The position numbers and the translations under genes are program-made. A stretch of DNA of 64,000 nt from Rhodobacter sp. 24-YEA-8 (GTDB lineage Bacteria > Pseudomonadota > Alphaproteobacteria > Rhodobacterales > Rhodobacteraceae): NCBI RefSeq assembly GCF_900105075.1, contig NZ_FNSK01000001.1:1811001-1875000 (forward strand), read 5' to 3'. The notes below the pieces were generated by a model. The model was given only the letters and a program-made list of their open reading frames with translations, searched no databases and was not told where the DNA came from. Below, piece after piece: positions 52,565-61,808 of this stretch (positions within the stretch are counted from its first letter, which is position 1; each line of letters begins with the position of its first letter).

Positions 52565-53374
52565 TTACCAGGCGGGAACTGCCGCGCCTTTGTAAGCGTC
52601 TGCATAAGCCGCCTTGACCGCATCGGACTGGAAGGCTTCGCGCAGTTTCGCAACCCATTCCGCGTCTTTGTCAGCGGTGCGGATGGCGATGAAGTTGGTA
52701 TAGGGGTTGTTCACGCCCGATTCCTCGGCGATCCGGTTGTCGAGCAGGTCTGCCTTGGCCGCCCAGTCGGTATTGACCACTGCCGCGTCAAGGTCATCAA
52801 TCGCGCGCCCGACCACACCGGCATCCAGCTCGCGCAGGTCAAGGTTTTTCGGGTTCTCGGTCACGTCGATCACGGTCGCCAGAATACCGGCCTCCGGGTT
52901 GACCTTGATCAGGCCCAGCTGTTCCAGCACCTTGAGCGCGCGGCCGCCATTCGACGGATCATTCGGCACGCCGATCACGGCACCGTCCGGCAGTTCCGCC
53001 AGCGAAGCATGTTTCTTCGAATAGACGCCGATCGGGAAGATCGCGGTGTCGATCTCCGGGATGATCTCATAGCCATGCGCGGCGATCTGTGCTTCGAGAT
53101 AGGGCAGATGCTGGAAGGCATTCGCGTCGATCTCATTGCGGGCCAGCGCCTCGTTCGGCTGGGTGTAATCGTTGAAGATCACGGTCGAGACATCGAGGCC
53201 CAGCGGCTTCGCCTGTTCCGCGACCACGGCCCAGACTGCTTCATCCTCGCCCCCCATGATCCCGACCTTCAGCGCGGCATTGTCAGCGAAAGCCGCCGGA
53301 GACAGCGCGGGGGACATGAGGGCGGCAGCGGCAAGCGTAAGGGCCGCACGACGGGACAGGGAAAAGAACGACAT
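52565..53374 (-). CDS. metQ: Methionine-binding periplasmic protein
   Basis: 269 residues. The signal peptide (RRAALTLAAAALMSPALSPAAFA) lacks a lipobox Cys, so this MetQ is soluble rather than a lipoprotein as in E. coli. The NlpA/MetQ fold is shown by LKVGIMGGEDEAVWAVVAEQAK, DYTQPNEALARNEIDANAFQHLPYLEAQ, and IGVPNDPSNGGRALKVLEQLGLIKV. It is the first gene of metQ-metN-metI, about 75 bases before metN. Confidence 0.92.
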   Translation of the reverse strand: MSFFSLSRRAALTLAAAALMSPALSPAAFADNAALKVGIMGGEDEAVWAVVAEQAKPLGLDVSTVIFNDYTQPNEALARNEIDANAFQHLPYLEAQIAAHGYEIIPEIDTAIFPIGVYSKKHASLAELPDGAVIGVPNDPSNGGRALKVLEQLGLIKVNPEAGILATVIDVTENPKNLDLRELDAGVVGRAIDDLDAAVVNTDWAAKADLLDNRIAEESGVNNPYTNFIAIRTADKDAEWVAKLREAFQSDAVKAAYADAYKGAAVPAW

Positions 53375-53651
53375 GGGGTCAGCCTTCAGAAAATGAAACA
53401 CGGCGCGAAAAGCCCGCCGCGAGCTGAACGGAATATCATTCCTGCGGCAAAAAGGTGCAAGCCCCGCGAAGAGAACATTGTTTTGATCTTAGCGGCATTG
53501 GCAAGACAGAGTTGTCGCTTTCCCGCTTACCGCAGGAGTTTTCGTCAGCCCGCAACTTTACCCGCCGAAGGCCCGCGCGAATCCCCCTTCCGATGCTTCG
53601 GGCCGCGCAATAGGGTCAGCCGGAACCTCCTCCGCATCTCCGGTGTCAGAC

Positions 53652-54005
53652 ATGCTCAATCTTCCCGTTCCCCTGGTGACGGTCCTTTTGCTGATCGCCT
53701 CGAATATCTTCATGACCTACGCCTGGTATGGCCATCTGAAAGACGGCGCCTCCATGCCGATGTTCAAGGTCATTCTTATCTCCTGGGGCGTCGCCTTCTT
53801 TGAATATTGCCTGATGGTTCCGGCGAACCGCATTGGCTACACCTATTTCAACGCAGCCCAGCTCAAGACCATCCAGGAGGTGATCACCCTCGCGGTTTTT
53901 GCGGCATTTTCGGTGCTTTATCTCAAGGAATCCCTTGGCTGGAACCATCTGATCGGCTTCAGCCTGATCGCTCTGGGCGCGTTTTTCATTTTCCAGAAAT
54001 GGTGA
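53652..54005 (+). CDS. DUF486 membrane protein (DMT-like)
   Basis: 117 residues with four helices. Family signatures are FMTYAWYGHLKD, FFEYCLMVPANRIGY, FNAAQLKTIQEVITLAVFAAFSVLYLKE and LIALGAFFIFQKW. It resembles one half of a drug/metabolite transporter; function unknown. A GTG at 53643 is a possible earlier start. It ends in a strong bidirectional terminator shared with rne. Confidence 0.88.
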   Translation: MLNLPVPLVTVLLLIASNIFMTYAWYGHLKDGASMPMFKVILISWGVAFFEYCLMVPANRIGYTYFNAAQLKTIQEVITLAVFAAFSVLYLKESLGWNHLIGFSLIALGAFFIFQKW

Positions 54006-54049
54006 AGCTCCGCAGGTAAAACCAGGGTGCAAAGACCGGGCGGTAAAGG

Positions 54050-54079
54050 AAAAGGGGGCCTCGCGGCCCCCTTTTTTTA
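54050..54079. terminator. Bidirectional terminator between DUF486 gene and rne
   Basis: AAAGGGGGCC (54051-54060) pairs with GGCCCCCTTT (54065-54074) around TCGC, with a 7-T tract on the plus strand. On the minus strand TTTTCCTTT follows the stem, so it serves rne too. Confidence 0.93.
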
Positions 54080-54091
54080 TCTCTGCGCGGG

Positions 54092-57055
54092 TCAGCGGCC
54101 CTGCGACCACCAGCCCTTTTTACGCGGGCGGTCATCATCGCCATCTGTGTCACCGGCCTGACCGGCATCAGCGACCGGGGCCTCACCCGCATCCGCCACA
54201 CCGGAAATGACAGGATCTGCCGCAATCCCCGCCGGAACCGGTGCCGGAGAAGCCCCGGCCGGGCCACCTGCGGGCGCCTCAGGCGCGGCTTCCGCAGGTA
54301 CAGCCTCAACCGCTGCATCCACAGCCACCGCAACATCAACAACTGCGACTTCGGCCTCTTCGGCTTTCTTCGACCGCGAACGGCTGCTTGCGGCTTTCGG
54401 CTTCGCCGCTGCACGGCTACGCGCGGGCTTCTTCGCGGCGGCCGGCTCAGAAGCGACAGCCTCAGACGCGGCGTCTTCCCCGATAACTGCTGCGCTGGCT
54501 TTCGCCCGGCTGCGGCGCTTTGGTGCCGGGGCGGCGGCAGGAGCTTCCGCCTCAGACGCCACAGCTTCGCCTTCCACGACCGGATCGGTCACAGCAGTTT
54601 CAGCGACAACTGTATCGGCCACAACCGTATCAGCCACAGCCTCCACAGTCTCTGCCTCTGCAGCAGCCTTTGCCGCTGCAGATTTCGACCGCGACCGCGT
54701 CGCCCGCTTCGGTTTTGCCGGTGCTTCGGCTTCTGGCGCCACTGCCTCGCTCACGTCACCCGCTGCAACCTCTGCATCGGTGCCGTCTGCGTCATCCTCA
54801 TCCGCACCTTCTTCATCGGACTCGTCGCCCGCATCAGCGCTGCCCTCGGCGCCCTGACCATCACGACCACCCCGACGACGGCGACGACGACGGCGCTTCT
54901 TCTTGCCGCCCCCTTCCCCGCCTTCCGCTGCAGGCTCGGCCCGGGCCGGAGCGGCAACTGCGGCCGCCTCTTCCGCGACCTCTTCTTCCTCTTCGAGGAT
55001 CTCGTCGACCAGATCCTCGTCTTCCTCTTCGACCAGATCGCCCATCAATCCGGCATGGCCGGAGATGACCTGGCTCGGCTCGGGCAGGCTGCGGGTCGCG
55101 GTCTTGAACTTCTCCAGTTCGAAATCGGGAGAGACGAGCGCCGGATCGGCCTCCATCCGGACCGCCATGCCGTAGCGGGTTTCGATCAGCCCGATATGTT
55201 CGCGCTTATGGTTGAAGAGGTAGTTAACAATCCCGATCGGCGCCTTCAGCAGCACCTCTTTCGACCGCTTGCGCGTACCCTCTTCTTCCAGCGCGCGCAG
55301 GATGGTCAGCGCCATGCTGTCATCCGAACGGATCAGCCCGGTGCCATGGCAATGCGAGCAGGGCTGCGTGGTCGATTCCAGCATCCCCGGACGCAGGCGC
55401 TGGCGCGACATTTCCATCAGACCGAAGCCCGAGATCCGGCCAACCTGGATCCGCGCACGGTCGGTTTTCAGCCGGTCTTTCAGCCGCTTTTCGACCGAGG
55501 CGTTGTTGCGACGCTCTTCCATGTCGATGAAGTCGATCACGATCAGCCCGGCCAGATCGCGCAGACGCAGCTGGCGGGCGACCTCGTCACAGGCCTCGAG
55601 GTTGGTCTTGAGCGCGGTATCCTCGATGGATCCCTCTTTCGTCGCCCGACCCGAGTTCACGTCGATGGCGACCAGCGCCTCGGTGATGCCGATGACGATA
55701 TAGCCGCCGGATTTCAGCTGTACGACCGGGTTGAACATGCCGCCGAGATAGCTTTCGACCTGGAAGCGCGCGAAAAGCGGCATCGGCTCGTTATAGAGCT
55801 TCACCTGTTTCGCATGCGCCGGCATGATCATCCGCATGAAATCTTTGGCGGAACGGTAGCCCGCCTCGCCTTCAACCAGCACCTCGTCGATCTCGCGGCT
55901 ATAGAGATCGCGGATGGTGCGCTTGATCAGATCGCCTTCCTCATAGATCGCGGCAGGCGCGACCGAGCGCAGCGTCAGATCGCGGATCTGTTCCCAGAGC
56001 CGCATCAGATATTCGTAATCGCGCCGGATCTCCGGCTTGGTGCGCTTGGCACCTGCAGTGCGGATGATCAGGCCAGCGCCTTCCGGCACCTCCAGTTCGC
56101 CCGCGATTTCCTTCAGCTTCTTGCGGTCGGCGGCCTGGGTGATCTTGCGCGAAATGCCACCGCCGCGCGCGGTATTCGGCATCAGCACGCAGTAACGGCC
56201 GGCAAGCGAGAGATAGGTGGTCAGCGCCGCGCCTTTGTTGCCGCGCTCTTCCTTGACGACCTGGACCAGCATGATCTGCCGGACCTTGACCACTTCCTGG
56301 ATCTTGTATTTGCGCAGGCGCTGCCGGCGCGGAGCGGCGATCTCTTCCGAGACATCCTCTTCCGCGATGGTTTCGATCTCATCTGCGCTGGCAGCGGCGT
56401 GATGGTCATGATCGCTGTGGTCATGATCGTCATGATCATCCCCAGCCGCTTCATCGCTGCGGGTCTCGTCGCCCGCATCATCTGCAACCACAGCCTCTTC
56501 AGCGGCAACCTCTTCGACCGCGACGGGTTCGGGCGGCGCGACGGCCCCGGTCTCAGTCGCCATCAGATCCTCAGCAACCGCGAGCGTGGAGACGCCCTCA
56601 TCGCCATCCCCTACCGAGAGGTCGATCACATCCATCTCGCTGTGCGAGGCCGCAGCCTCCCCCGCCAACGGCGCCGAAACGCTGGGATCGGCGGGTGCGC
56701 GTTCAGCCCGCGGCGCCGGCTTGCGGCGGCGGGCACGACGATTGTCCTCTTCCTCTTCCTCACGCGCCATAGCGCGCTCTTCGGCGAGGAGCGCCTGGCG
56801 GTCCGCAACCGGGATCTGGTAGTAATCCGGGTGGATTTCGGCAAAAGCGAGGAAGCCGTGGCGGTTTCCACCATAATCCACGAAGGCTGCCTGGAGCGAG
56901 GGTTCGACCCGCGTCACCTTGGCGAGGTAGATGTTCCCCGCGAGCTGGCGCTTGTTTATTGTTTCAAAGTCAAATTCTTCGACTTTGTTTCCGTCCACCA
57001 CAACAACCCGGGTCTCCTCGGGATGGGTGGCGTCGATAAGCATCTTCTTAGCCAT
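54092..57055 (-). CDS. rne: Ribonuclease E
   Basis: 987 residues. The endonuclease that starts decay of most mRNAs and processes rRNA and tRNA. The N-terminal S1 domain (AGNIYLAKVTRVEPSLQAAFVDYGGNRHGFLAFAEI) is interrupted by an about 150-residue acidic insert (about 95-245) with a run of alternating Asp and His at about 207-219. The catalytic metal site is in AIDVNSGRATKEGS (about 463-476) and the second Asp in IVIDFIDMEER. The Zn-link is CSHCHG (about 566-571). The C-terminal half is Ala/Glu-rich, low complexity, with an Arg run and the conserved end RPRKKGWWSQGR. It is typical of alphaproteobacteria except for the size of the insert. Confidence 0.95.
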   Translation of the reverse strand: MAKKMLIDATHPEETRVVVVDGNKVEEFDFETINKRQLAGNIYLAKVTRVEPSLQAAFVDYGGNRHGFLAFAEIHPDYYQIPVADRQALLAEERAMAREEEEEDNRRARRRKPAPRAERAPADPSVSAPLAGEAAASHSEMDVIDLSVGDGDEGVSTLAVAEDLMATETGAVAPPEPVAVEEVAAEEAVVADDAGDETRSDEAAGDDHDDHDHSDHDHHAAASADEIETIAEEDVSEEIAAPRRQRLRKYKIQEVVKVRQIMLVQVVKEERGNKGAALTTYLSLAGRYCVLMPNTARGGGISRKITQAADRKKLKEIAGELEVPEGAGLIIRTAGAKRTKPEIRRDYEYLMRLWEQIRDLTLRSVAPAAIYEEGDLIKRTIRDLYSREIDEVLVEGEAGYRSAKDFMRMIMPAHAKQVKLYNEPMPLFARFQVESYLGGMFNPVVQLKSGGYIVIGITEALVAIDVNSGRATKEGSIEDTALKTNLEACDEVARQLRLRDLAGLIVIDFIDMEERRNNASVEKRLKDRLKTDRARIQVGRISGFGLMEMSRQRLRPGMLESTTQPCSHCHGTGLIRSDDSMALTILRALEEEGTRKRSKEVLLKAPIGIVNYLFNHKREHIGLIETRYGMAVRMEADPALVSPDFELEKFKTATRSLPEPSQVISGHAGLMGDLVEEEDEDLVDEILEEEEEVAEEAAAVAAPARAEPAAEGGEGGGKKKRRRRRRRRGGRDGQGAEGSADAGDESDEEGADEDDADGTDAEVAAGDVSEAVAPEAEAPAKPKRATRSRSKSAAAKAAAEAETVEAVADTVVADTVVAETAVTDPVVEGEAVASEAEAPAAAPAPKRRSRAKASAAVIGEDAASEAVASEPAAAKKPARSRAAAKPKAASSRSRSKKAEEAEVAVVDVAVAVDAAVEAVPAEAAPEAPAGGPAGASPAPVPAGIAADPVISGVADAGEAPVADAGQAGDTDGDDDRPRKKGWWSQGR

Positions 57056-57621
57056 GTTTTTCCATTGCGCCCCGGTGGCATAAAGACCCCCGGCGGCCCT
57101 GAGACAGGGCCGGAGAGCAGATCATACGGTTCGGGGCGGCTTGTCTGAGCGCGGACGGCGGGCGCGAACGGGCTCAGCCGGCCTCTGGGGCCAGTATCGC
57201 CAATCGTTACACTGCTCACGCGCCTCATCGCGGTTACGTCCTGGGGGTTCAGGCCCCCACCTTACTGGCCAGACAGGCACTTCACAGGGAAGCGCTGATC
57301 CATCTGACAATGTGCACAGCCTTACGGCCGATCCGGCTCCCGGTCATGGGGCGGCGCGTAACGTCGCGCCATGCCCGCGAAGGGGAGAGAATTTCTTTGA
57401 CCGTTACAAAACGGCCATAGTGGGCAACTTACGATCAAAGCCGACTGAAGAGCAATGAAAATCTCTCGCCCGCCATGTGGCACCTGCCCGAAGAGAGGGG
57501 GCGCGGCCCCCGTCTCTTGTACCGGGTGCCTCCCCCGGCGCCCTCAAACCAAGAGGAAATACGCTTCCCCCGTATCCTGACACCTCCACCGGAGGTATGC
57601 GCAAAGCAAAGCACGCGGCGC
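57056..57621. other. 566-base rne leader and intergenic region
   Basis: No protein gene is supported. On the minus strand it should contain the rne promoter and a long 5' leader, as RNase E usually autoregulates through its leader. Hairpins are visible at 57491-57518 (AAGAGA-GGGGGC with GCCCCC-G-TCTCTT). A diverged intergenic repeat (GTATCC and CCACCGGAGG) lies near 57570-57600. Confidence 0.5.
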
Positions 57622-58950
57622 TCAGGTATAATCCGAACGCTGCAGGTTATATTTCGCCATTTTCTCATTCAGCGTGCGGCGCGGCAGACAAAGCTCCTCC
57701 ATCACAGCAACGATCGAGCCCTTATGGCGGCGCATCGTATTGTCGATCAGCATCCGTTCAAACGCCTCGACATATTCCTTCAGCGGCTTGCCTTCGGTGG
57801 TCATCGCCGGGCCCGAGGCCTCGTTATCGGCCATCAGCAAAGATGCAATCGAGCCGGAGCCGCGACGGTTCTGCAAGACCGCGCGTTCTGCGATATTCAC
57901 CAGCTGGCGCACATTGCCCGGCCAGGGGGCCTGCAACAGCTGCGCGGCCTCCTGCGCCGTGACCTGAGGGGCATCACAGCCATATTCTTCGGAAAACTGC
58001 TCTGAAAGCCGGGTGAAGAGCTGAAGGATATCCTCACCGCGCGCCCGCAATGGCGGCAATACGATGGTCATCGCGCCCAGCCGGTAGAAGAGATCGGGGC
58101 GCAACGCCTGTTCCAGCGTCAGATCCTGCGCCTGTTGGTTGCGGATCGCGATGATGCGGGTTTCCGGCGGCAGGCCCTGATCGTTGATGAAGGTCAGAAG
58201 CCGCGCCTGCAGCCCCTGGCTCAGTGCCTCGATATCTTCCAGCAGCAACGTGCCGCCCCGTGCCTCTTCGACCAGCGGGATCGCGCCGTCTTCACCAGGC
58301 CCGAAGAGCTTGGCGGAAAGCTGATCCTCGGACCAGGCAGCGCAGGAGATCGTCACGAATTTCTTCGACGCGCGCGGCCCCACCGCATGCAGCGCATGGG
58401 CGACAAGTGTCTTGCCGGTGCCGGTCTCGCCATCGATCAGAACATGTGAATCCGCCTGACCCAGATCGAGAATGTCTTCGCGCAGCCGCTCCATCGCGGG
58501 CGAGGTGCCGACCAGCTTTTGCATGATGGTGGTGCCATCGGCCAGCTCGCGGCGCAGCGCCCGGCTGTCCAGCGTCATCCGCCGCGCATGGGTCGCCTTT
58601 TTCGCCAGTTCCGTCATCCGGTCCGGGTTGAACGGTTTTTCCAGAAAATCGAAGGCGCCGACCCGCATCGCCTCTACCGCCATCGGCACATCGCCATGCC
58701 CGGTGATCATGATCACCGGCAGGCCGGAATCGAGGCTCATCAGTTTCTTGAGAAACGCCATACCATCCATACCGGGCATCTTGATATCCGACACCACGAC
58801 GCCGGAAAAATCCGCGCCGATGGATTTCAGCGCATCTTCCGCCGAAGGATAGGTCTCGGTGTCAAAGCCCGAGAGCGCCAGCCACTGGCTGATCGAGGCG
58901 CGCATATCCGCCTCGTCATCCACGATCGCCACTTTCATCGCGCGTGCCAT
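57622..58950 (-). CDS. dctD: DctD-like response regulator with degenerate AAA+ domain
   Basis: 442 residues. The receiver domain has the phosphorylation Asp in VVVSDIKMPGMDGM and conserved Lys in FLEKPFNPD. The AAA+ domain keeps Walker A GETGTGKT but lacks the GAFTGA sigma-54 contact loop: the place reads LFGPGEDGAIPLVEEARGGTLLLEDIEAL, and Walker B ends ED rather than DE. A Fis-type HTH ends the protein (GSIVAVMEELCLPRRTLNEKMAKYNL). So it is unlikely to activate sigma-54 normally. Start at 58950 with GAGG 5 bases upstream. It is 7 bases after the kinase gene. Confidence 0.85.
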   Translation of the reverse strand: MARAMKVAIVDDEADMRASISQWLALSGFDTETYPSAEDALKSIGADFSGVVVSDIKMPGMDGMAFLKKLMSLDSGLPVIMITGHGDVPMAVEAMRVGAFDFLEKPFNPDRMTELAKKATHARRMTLDSRALRRELADGTTIMQKLVGTSPAMERLREDILDLGQADSHVLIDGETGTGKTLVAHALHAVGPRASKKFVTISCAAWSEDQLSAKLFGPGEDGAIPLVEEARGGTLLLEDIEALSQGLQARLLTFINDQGLPPETRIIAIRNQQAQDLTLEQALRPDLFYRLGAMTIVLPPLRARGEDILQLFTRLSEQFSEEYGCDAPQVTAQEAAQLLQAPWPGNVRQLVNIAERAVLQNRRGSGSIASLLMADNEASGPAMTTEGKPLKEYVEAFERMLIDNTMRRHKGSIVAVMEELCLPRRTLNEKMAKYNLQRSDYT

Positions 58951-58957
58951 ATTGACC

Positions 58958-60733
58958 TCATTCTGCTGCTTGTCTTGCGTCGCCAAGGATCGGGAGCTGC
59001 ATCTCGAAGACTGCGCCTCCCTGCGCCCCATCCTGCGCTTCGCCATTATGGGCGGTCAGCCGGCCGCCCAGATCGGTTACAATCCCGGAAGAGATCGCAA
59101 GGCCAAGCCCCACGCCCTCGCCGGGTTTCTTCGTCGTGTAGAAGGGCTCGAACAGGTTATCGAGATCGATGATCCCCGGCCCGTTGTCGCGCACCGTCAG
59201 TGTCGCCGTCTCGCCTGCGGCGAGCAGAAGTTCGATCTGCGGATTGGGAACCTCGCGCAGCGCATCAAGCGCATTGCGCAACAGATTGATAATCACCTGT
59301 TCCAGCCGGATCCGGTCTGCCATCACCATGACCGGCTGGCGCGGCATGCCGCGCACGATCTTGACGACCCGGCTTTTCAGCTGCGGCTCCATCATCGCCA
59401 GCGCCGATGAGACACAGGCGCGCAGATCCACCGGCTCGAAGGCCTCGCCGCCTTTGCGGGCATAGGATTTCAGCTGGCGGGTGATCGACCCCATCCGGTC
59501 GATCAGATCGTCGATCCGCTGGAAGGAAGACAGCGCCTCTTCCGGCCGTTTGCGCTGTAACAACAGCCGCGCACCCGCGAGATAGGTCTTCATCGCGGCC
59601 AGCGGCTGGTTCAGCTCATGGCTGACCGCCGCCGACATCTCGCCCAGAACCGCCAGTTTCGACGATTGCTCCAGCGTCTGCTCGGCAACCTGCAGGTTGG
59701 CCTCGACCTTTTCGCGCTCGGCGATCTCGCGTTGCAGCCGCACATTCAGCGCCCGCAGTTCCGCCGATTCGCGGGCCAGCGACCAGGAACGCGACCAGGC
59801 CCGCCGTGTCAGGAAATAGAAGGCAATCGACATCAGGATCGCGAAACCCATGATCTCGAGCGCGAGGATACCATTCACCCTTTCGCGGACCTGGGTGTAA
59901 TCGGTGAAGGTCACGATGCGCCAGCCGCGAAACGGAATACGCGCCTCGGTCTTCATCACCGGATCGCCCTGCATCCAGGCATCGGTGCGTGGCCTTGCCC
60001 AGTCAGTCGAGGCCTGGATCGCGCGTTCAAGCGCGCTCATGGGTTCGCCGCGCGCCATGGCCTCATTCAGCGGGCGGCCACGCCAGGAGGGCACAGTGGT
60101 CAGAATGACCGTACCCTCGGAATTCGTGACCACCACCGCGTCATTCAGCCCCGACCAGGCGCGTTCATATTTCAGCAGATCGACCGAGACGACGATGACA
60201 CCGAGGATCTTGCCATCCGAGCGGATCGCCCGGCTGTAACTGAAATCATAACCGCCCGATTCGCGCGGAGAAGAGGTAAAGATCGTCTCATTGGTGCGTT
60301 GCGCATCAACGAAATACCCTTCCTGACGGAAGTTCGACCCCAGGATATTGCGGTTGGTCGCCCCCACCACGCGGCCATCGATATCGAGAAGCCGGATCGC
60401 CGCCACGCCGATTTCCGCCTGGAGCGCGATCAGTTTCGCAGAGGTGCGCGAGAAGTTCCCGTCTTTCAGCGCCGCGATCAGATCCGGGTCGCGCGCCAGC
60501 AGCAAAGGGACCACCGAGGTGCGCTGCAATTCCGAGACAAGGTTCCCGGAATAAAGTGCGAGGCGCACATCCGAGCGGTTGCGGTTGGTTTCCGTGAACC
60601 GCTCGGTCAGCCAGCGATTCGAGACCAGCACCACACCGATAGCCGCCACAACCAGCGCCAGAATGACAAGCTTTACCCGCCAGGGAAGACCCTGTGGTTT
60701 GTCATTCGGCTGTGTGCTCTCGCTGCGAAACAT
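58958..60733 (-). CDS. dctB: DctB-like sensor histidine kinase
   Basis: 591 residues. Two membrane segments (about 20-42 and 300-320) flank a large periplasmic double-Cache/PAS sensor domain. A coiled coil follows (LRALNVRLQREIAEREKVEANLQVAEQTLEQ), then the H-box SHELNQPLAAMKTYL, N-box NLLRNALDAL, G1 DNGPGI and G2 GVGLGLAISSGIV. DctB of rhizobia senses C4-dicarboxylates. No dctA or dctPQM transporter is adjacent, so the ligand is inferred. It is transcribed with the DctD-like gene. Confidence 0.88.
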   Translation of the reverse strand: MFRSESTQPNDKPQGLPWRVKLVILALVVAAIGVVLVSNRWLTERFTETNRNRSDVRLALYSGNLVSELQRTSVVPLLLARDPDLIAALKDGNFSRTSAKLIALQAEIGVAAIRLLDIDGRVVGATNRNILGSNFRQEGYFVDAQRTNETIFTSSPRESGGYDFSYSRAIRSDGKILGVIVVSVDLLKYERAWSGLNDAVVVTNSEGTVILTTVPSWRGRPLNEAMARGEPMSALERAIQASTDWARPRTDAWMQGDPVMKTEARIPFRGWRIVTFTDYTQVRERVNGILALEIMGFAILMSIAFYFLTRRAWSRSWSLARESAELRALNVRLQREIAEREKVEANLQVAEQTLEQSSKLAVLGEMSAAVSHELNQPLAAMKTYLAGARLLLQRKRPEEALSSFQRIDDLIDRMGSITRQLKSYARKGGEAFEPVDLRACVSSALAMMEPQLKSRVVKIVRGMPRQPVMVMADRIRLEQVIINLLRNALDALREVPNPQIELLLAAGETATLTVRDNGPGIIDLDNLFEPFYTTKKPGEGVGLGLAISSGIVTDLGGRLTAHNGEAQDGAQGGAVFEMQLPILGDARQAAE

Positions 60734-60779
60734 TGCGCTAAAATAGGCGCCGCGCCGGATTGCCTCAAGGCGATGGGGG

Positions 60780-61448
60780 TCAGGCCAGCGCCAACCCGCC
60801 CATGAGCGAGGCGAAAAGCGCTGCGCCATCTTTCGACCCGTGCAGCGGCTCGAAAGCGCGTTCGGGATGCGGCATCATACCCAGCACGCGGCGGTTCTCC
60901 GACAGGACGCCGGCGATATCGCCCATCGAGCCATTCGGGTTGTCGCCATAGGTAAAGGCAATGCGGTCTTCGGCTTTCAGCGCCGCCAGCGTTGCCTCAT
61001 CCACGGTGTAATTGCCATCGTGATGCGCGATCGGCACGCGGATTTCATCGCCTTTTCCGTAATTTGCGGTAAAGGCGGATTGGGTGGTCGCGACCTTCAG
61101 CGTGATGGTGCGGCAGATATATTGCAGGCCCTTGTTGCGCATCAGCACACCGGGCAAAAGCCGCATTTCCGTCAGGATCTGGAAACCATTGCAGATGCCG
61201 ATGGCGTAACCGCCACGCCCGGCATGGGCCCTGACCGCAGCCGAGATCGGCGATTGTGCCGCGATGGCGCCGCAGCGCAGGTAATCCCCGTATGAGAAGC
61301 CACCCGGCACGCCGACAATATCGGTGCCCGCCGGAAGATCGCTGTCCTTGTGCCAGACGCGGGTGACATCGAAGCCGGCCTTTTCAAAAGCGACGGCAAG
61401 GTCACGGTCGCAATTCGAGCCGGGGAAGGTGATGACGGCGGCTTTCAT
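60780..61448 (-). CDS. purQ: Phosphoribosylformylglycinamidine synthase subunit PurQ
   Basis: 222 residues of class I glutamine amidotransferase. Cys86 in [15 protein letters not shown] is the nucleophile, and PHPERAFEP supplies His and Glu. PurQ hydrolyses glutamine and feeds ammonia to PurL with PurS. No purS lies upstream; instead there are a tandem repeat and a small ORF. Confidence 0.95.
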   Translation of the reverse strand: MKAAVITFPGSNCDRDLAVAFEKAGFDVTRVWHKDSDLPAGTDIVGVPGGFSYGDYLRCGAIAAQSPISAAVRAHAGRGGYAIGICNGFQILTEMRLLPGVLMRNKGLQYICRTITLKVATTQSAFTANYGKGDEIRVPIAHHDGNYTVDEATLAALKAEDRIAFTYGDNPNGSMGDIAGVLSENRRVLGMMPHPERAFEPLHGSKDGAALFASLMGGLALA

Positions 61449-61490
61449 GGGCGCACTCCGATGGGCACTGGGTTGGCGGCGGTGCCCTTC

Positions 61491-61562
61491 CTTACTGCGA
61501 GCCCGGGCCTTACTGCAAGCCCGCGCCTTACCGGAGGCCCATGCCTTACTGCAAGCCGATGG
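61491..61562. repeat. 18-bp tandem repeat, four units
   Basis: Units at 61491-61508, 61509-61526, 61527-61544 and 61545-61562 all begin CTTAC and share GC(A/G)AGCC or a variant. Units 1 and 2 differ at two positions. It lies between purQ and the small ORF upstream. Confidence 0.88.
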
Positions 61563-61587
61563 CCGGTTCCGGCCTCAGGTAAGCGGC

Positions 61588-61683
61588 TCAGCCCCGCGGG
61601 CGCAACCGGCGCTCGAAAACCTCTTGCGAGGGGAAGATCACCGGCAGGCGCCAGGCGGTCAGGATGGATTTCAGGGCAGTCAT
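61588..61683 (-). CDS. Small ORF of 31 residues upstream of purQ
   Basis: ATG 61683 with GGAG 7 bases upstream and a stop at 61588. The peptide starts MTALKSILTAWRLPVIFP and ends RRLRPRG: a short hydrophobic stretch followed by a basic tail. It is in the right direction to be co-transcribed with purQ. I do not recognise it; the SD and composition look real but coding is unproven. Confidence 0.45.
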   Translation of the reverse strand: MTALKSILTAWRLPVIFPSQEVFERRLRPRG

Positions 61684-61808
61684 GTCTTGGCTCCGAAGGA
61701 AAAAGGCCTCCCCCGTGCAAGATAGCAGTGCGGCGCTGCGGCGAGAACCCTCAGCCCGGCAAAGCCGTTGGTTGCGGGCTGCATGTCTGACGTCGCGTCA
61801 GGGGAAGA

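Noticed and set aside
53375..53560. Possible SAM riboswitch upstream of metQ
   Set aside because: I looked for the SAM-II core pairing in the leader and could not find its conserved segments; only a generic GC hairpin is visible.
55055..57148. Plus-strand frame of 697 codons opposite rne
   Set aside because: It mirrors the rne coding strand exactly and has no start signal or domain. The RNase E motifs are on the other strand.
61491..61562. 18-bp tandem repeat considered as a CRISPR or iteron array
   Set aside because: No spacers, no cas genes, and no replication-initiation gene nearby.
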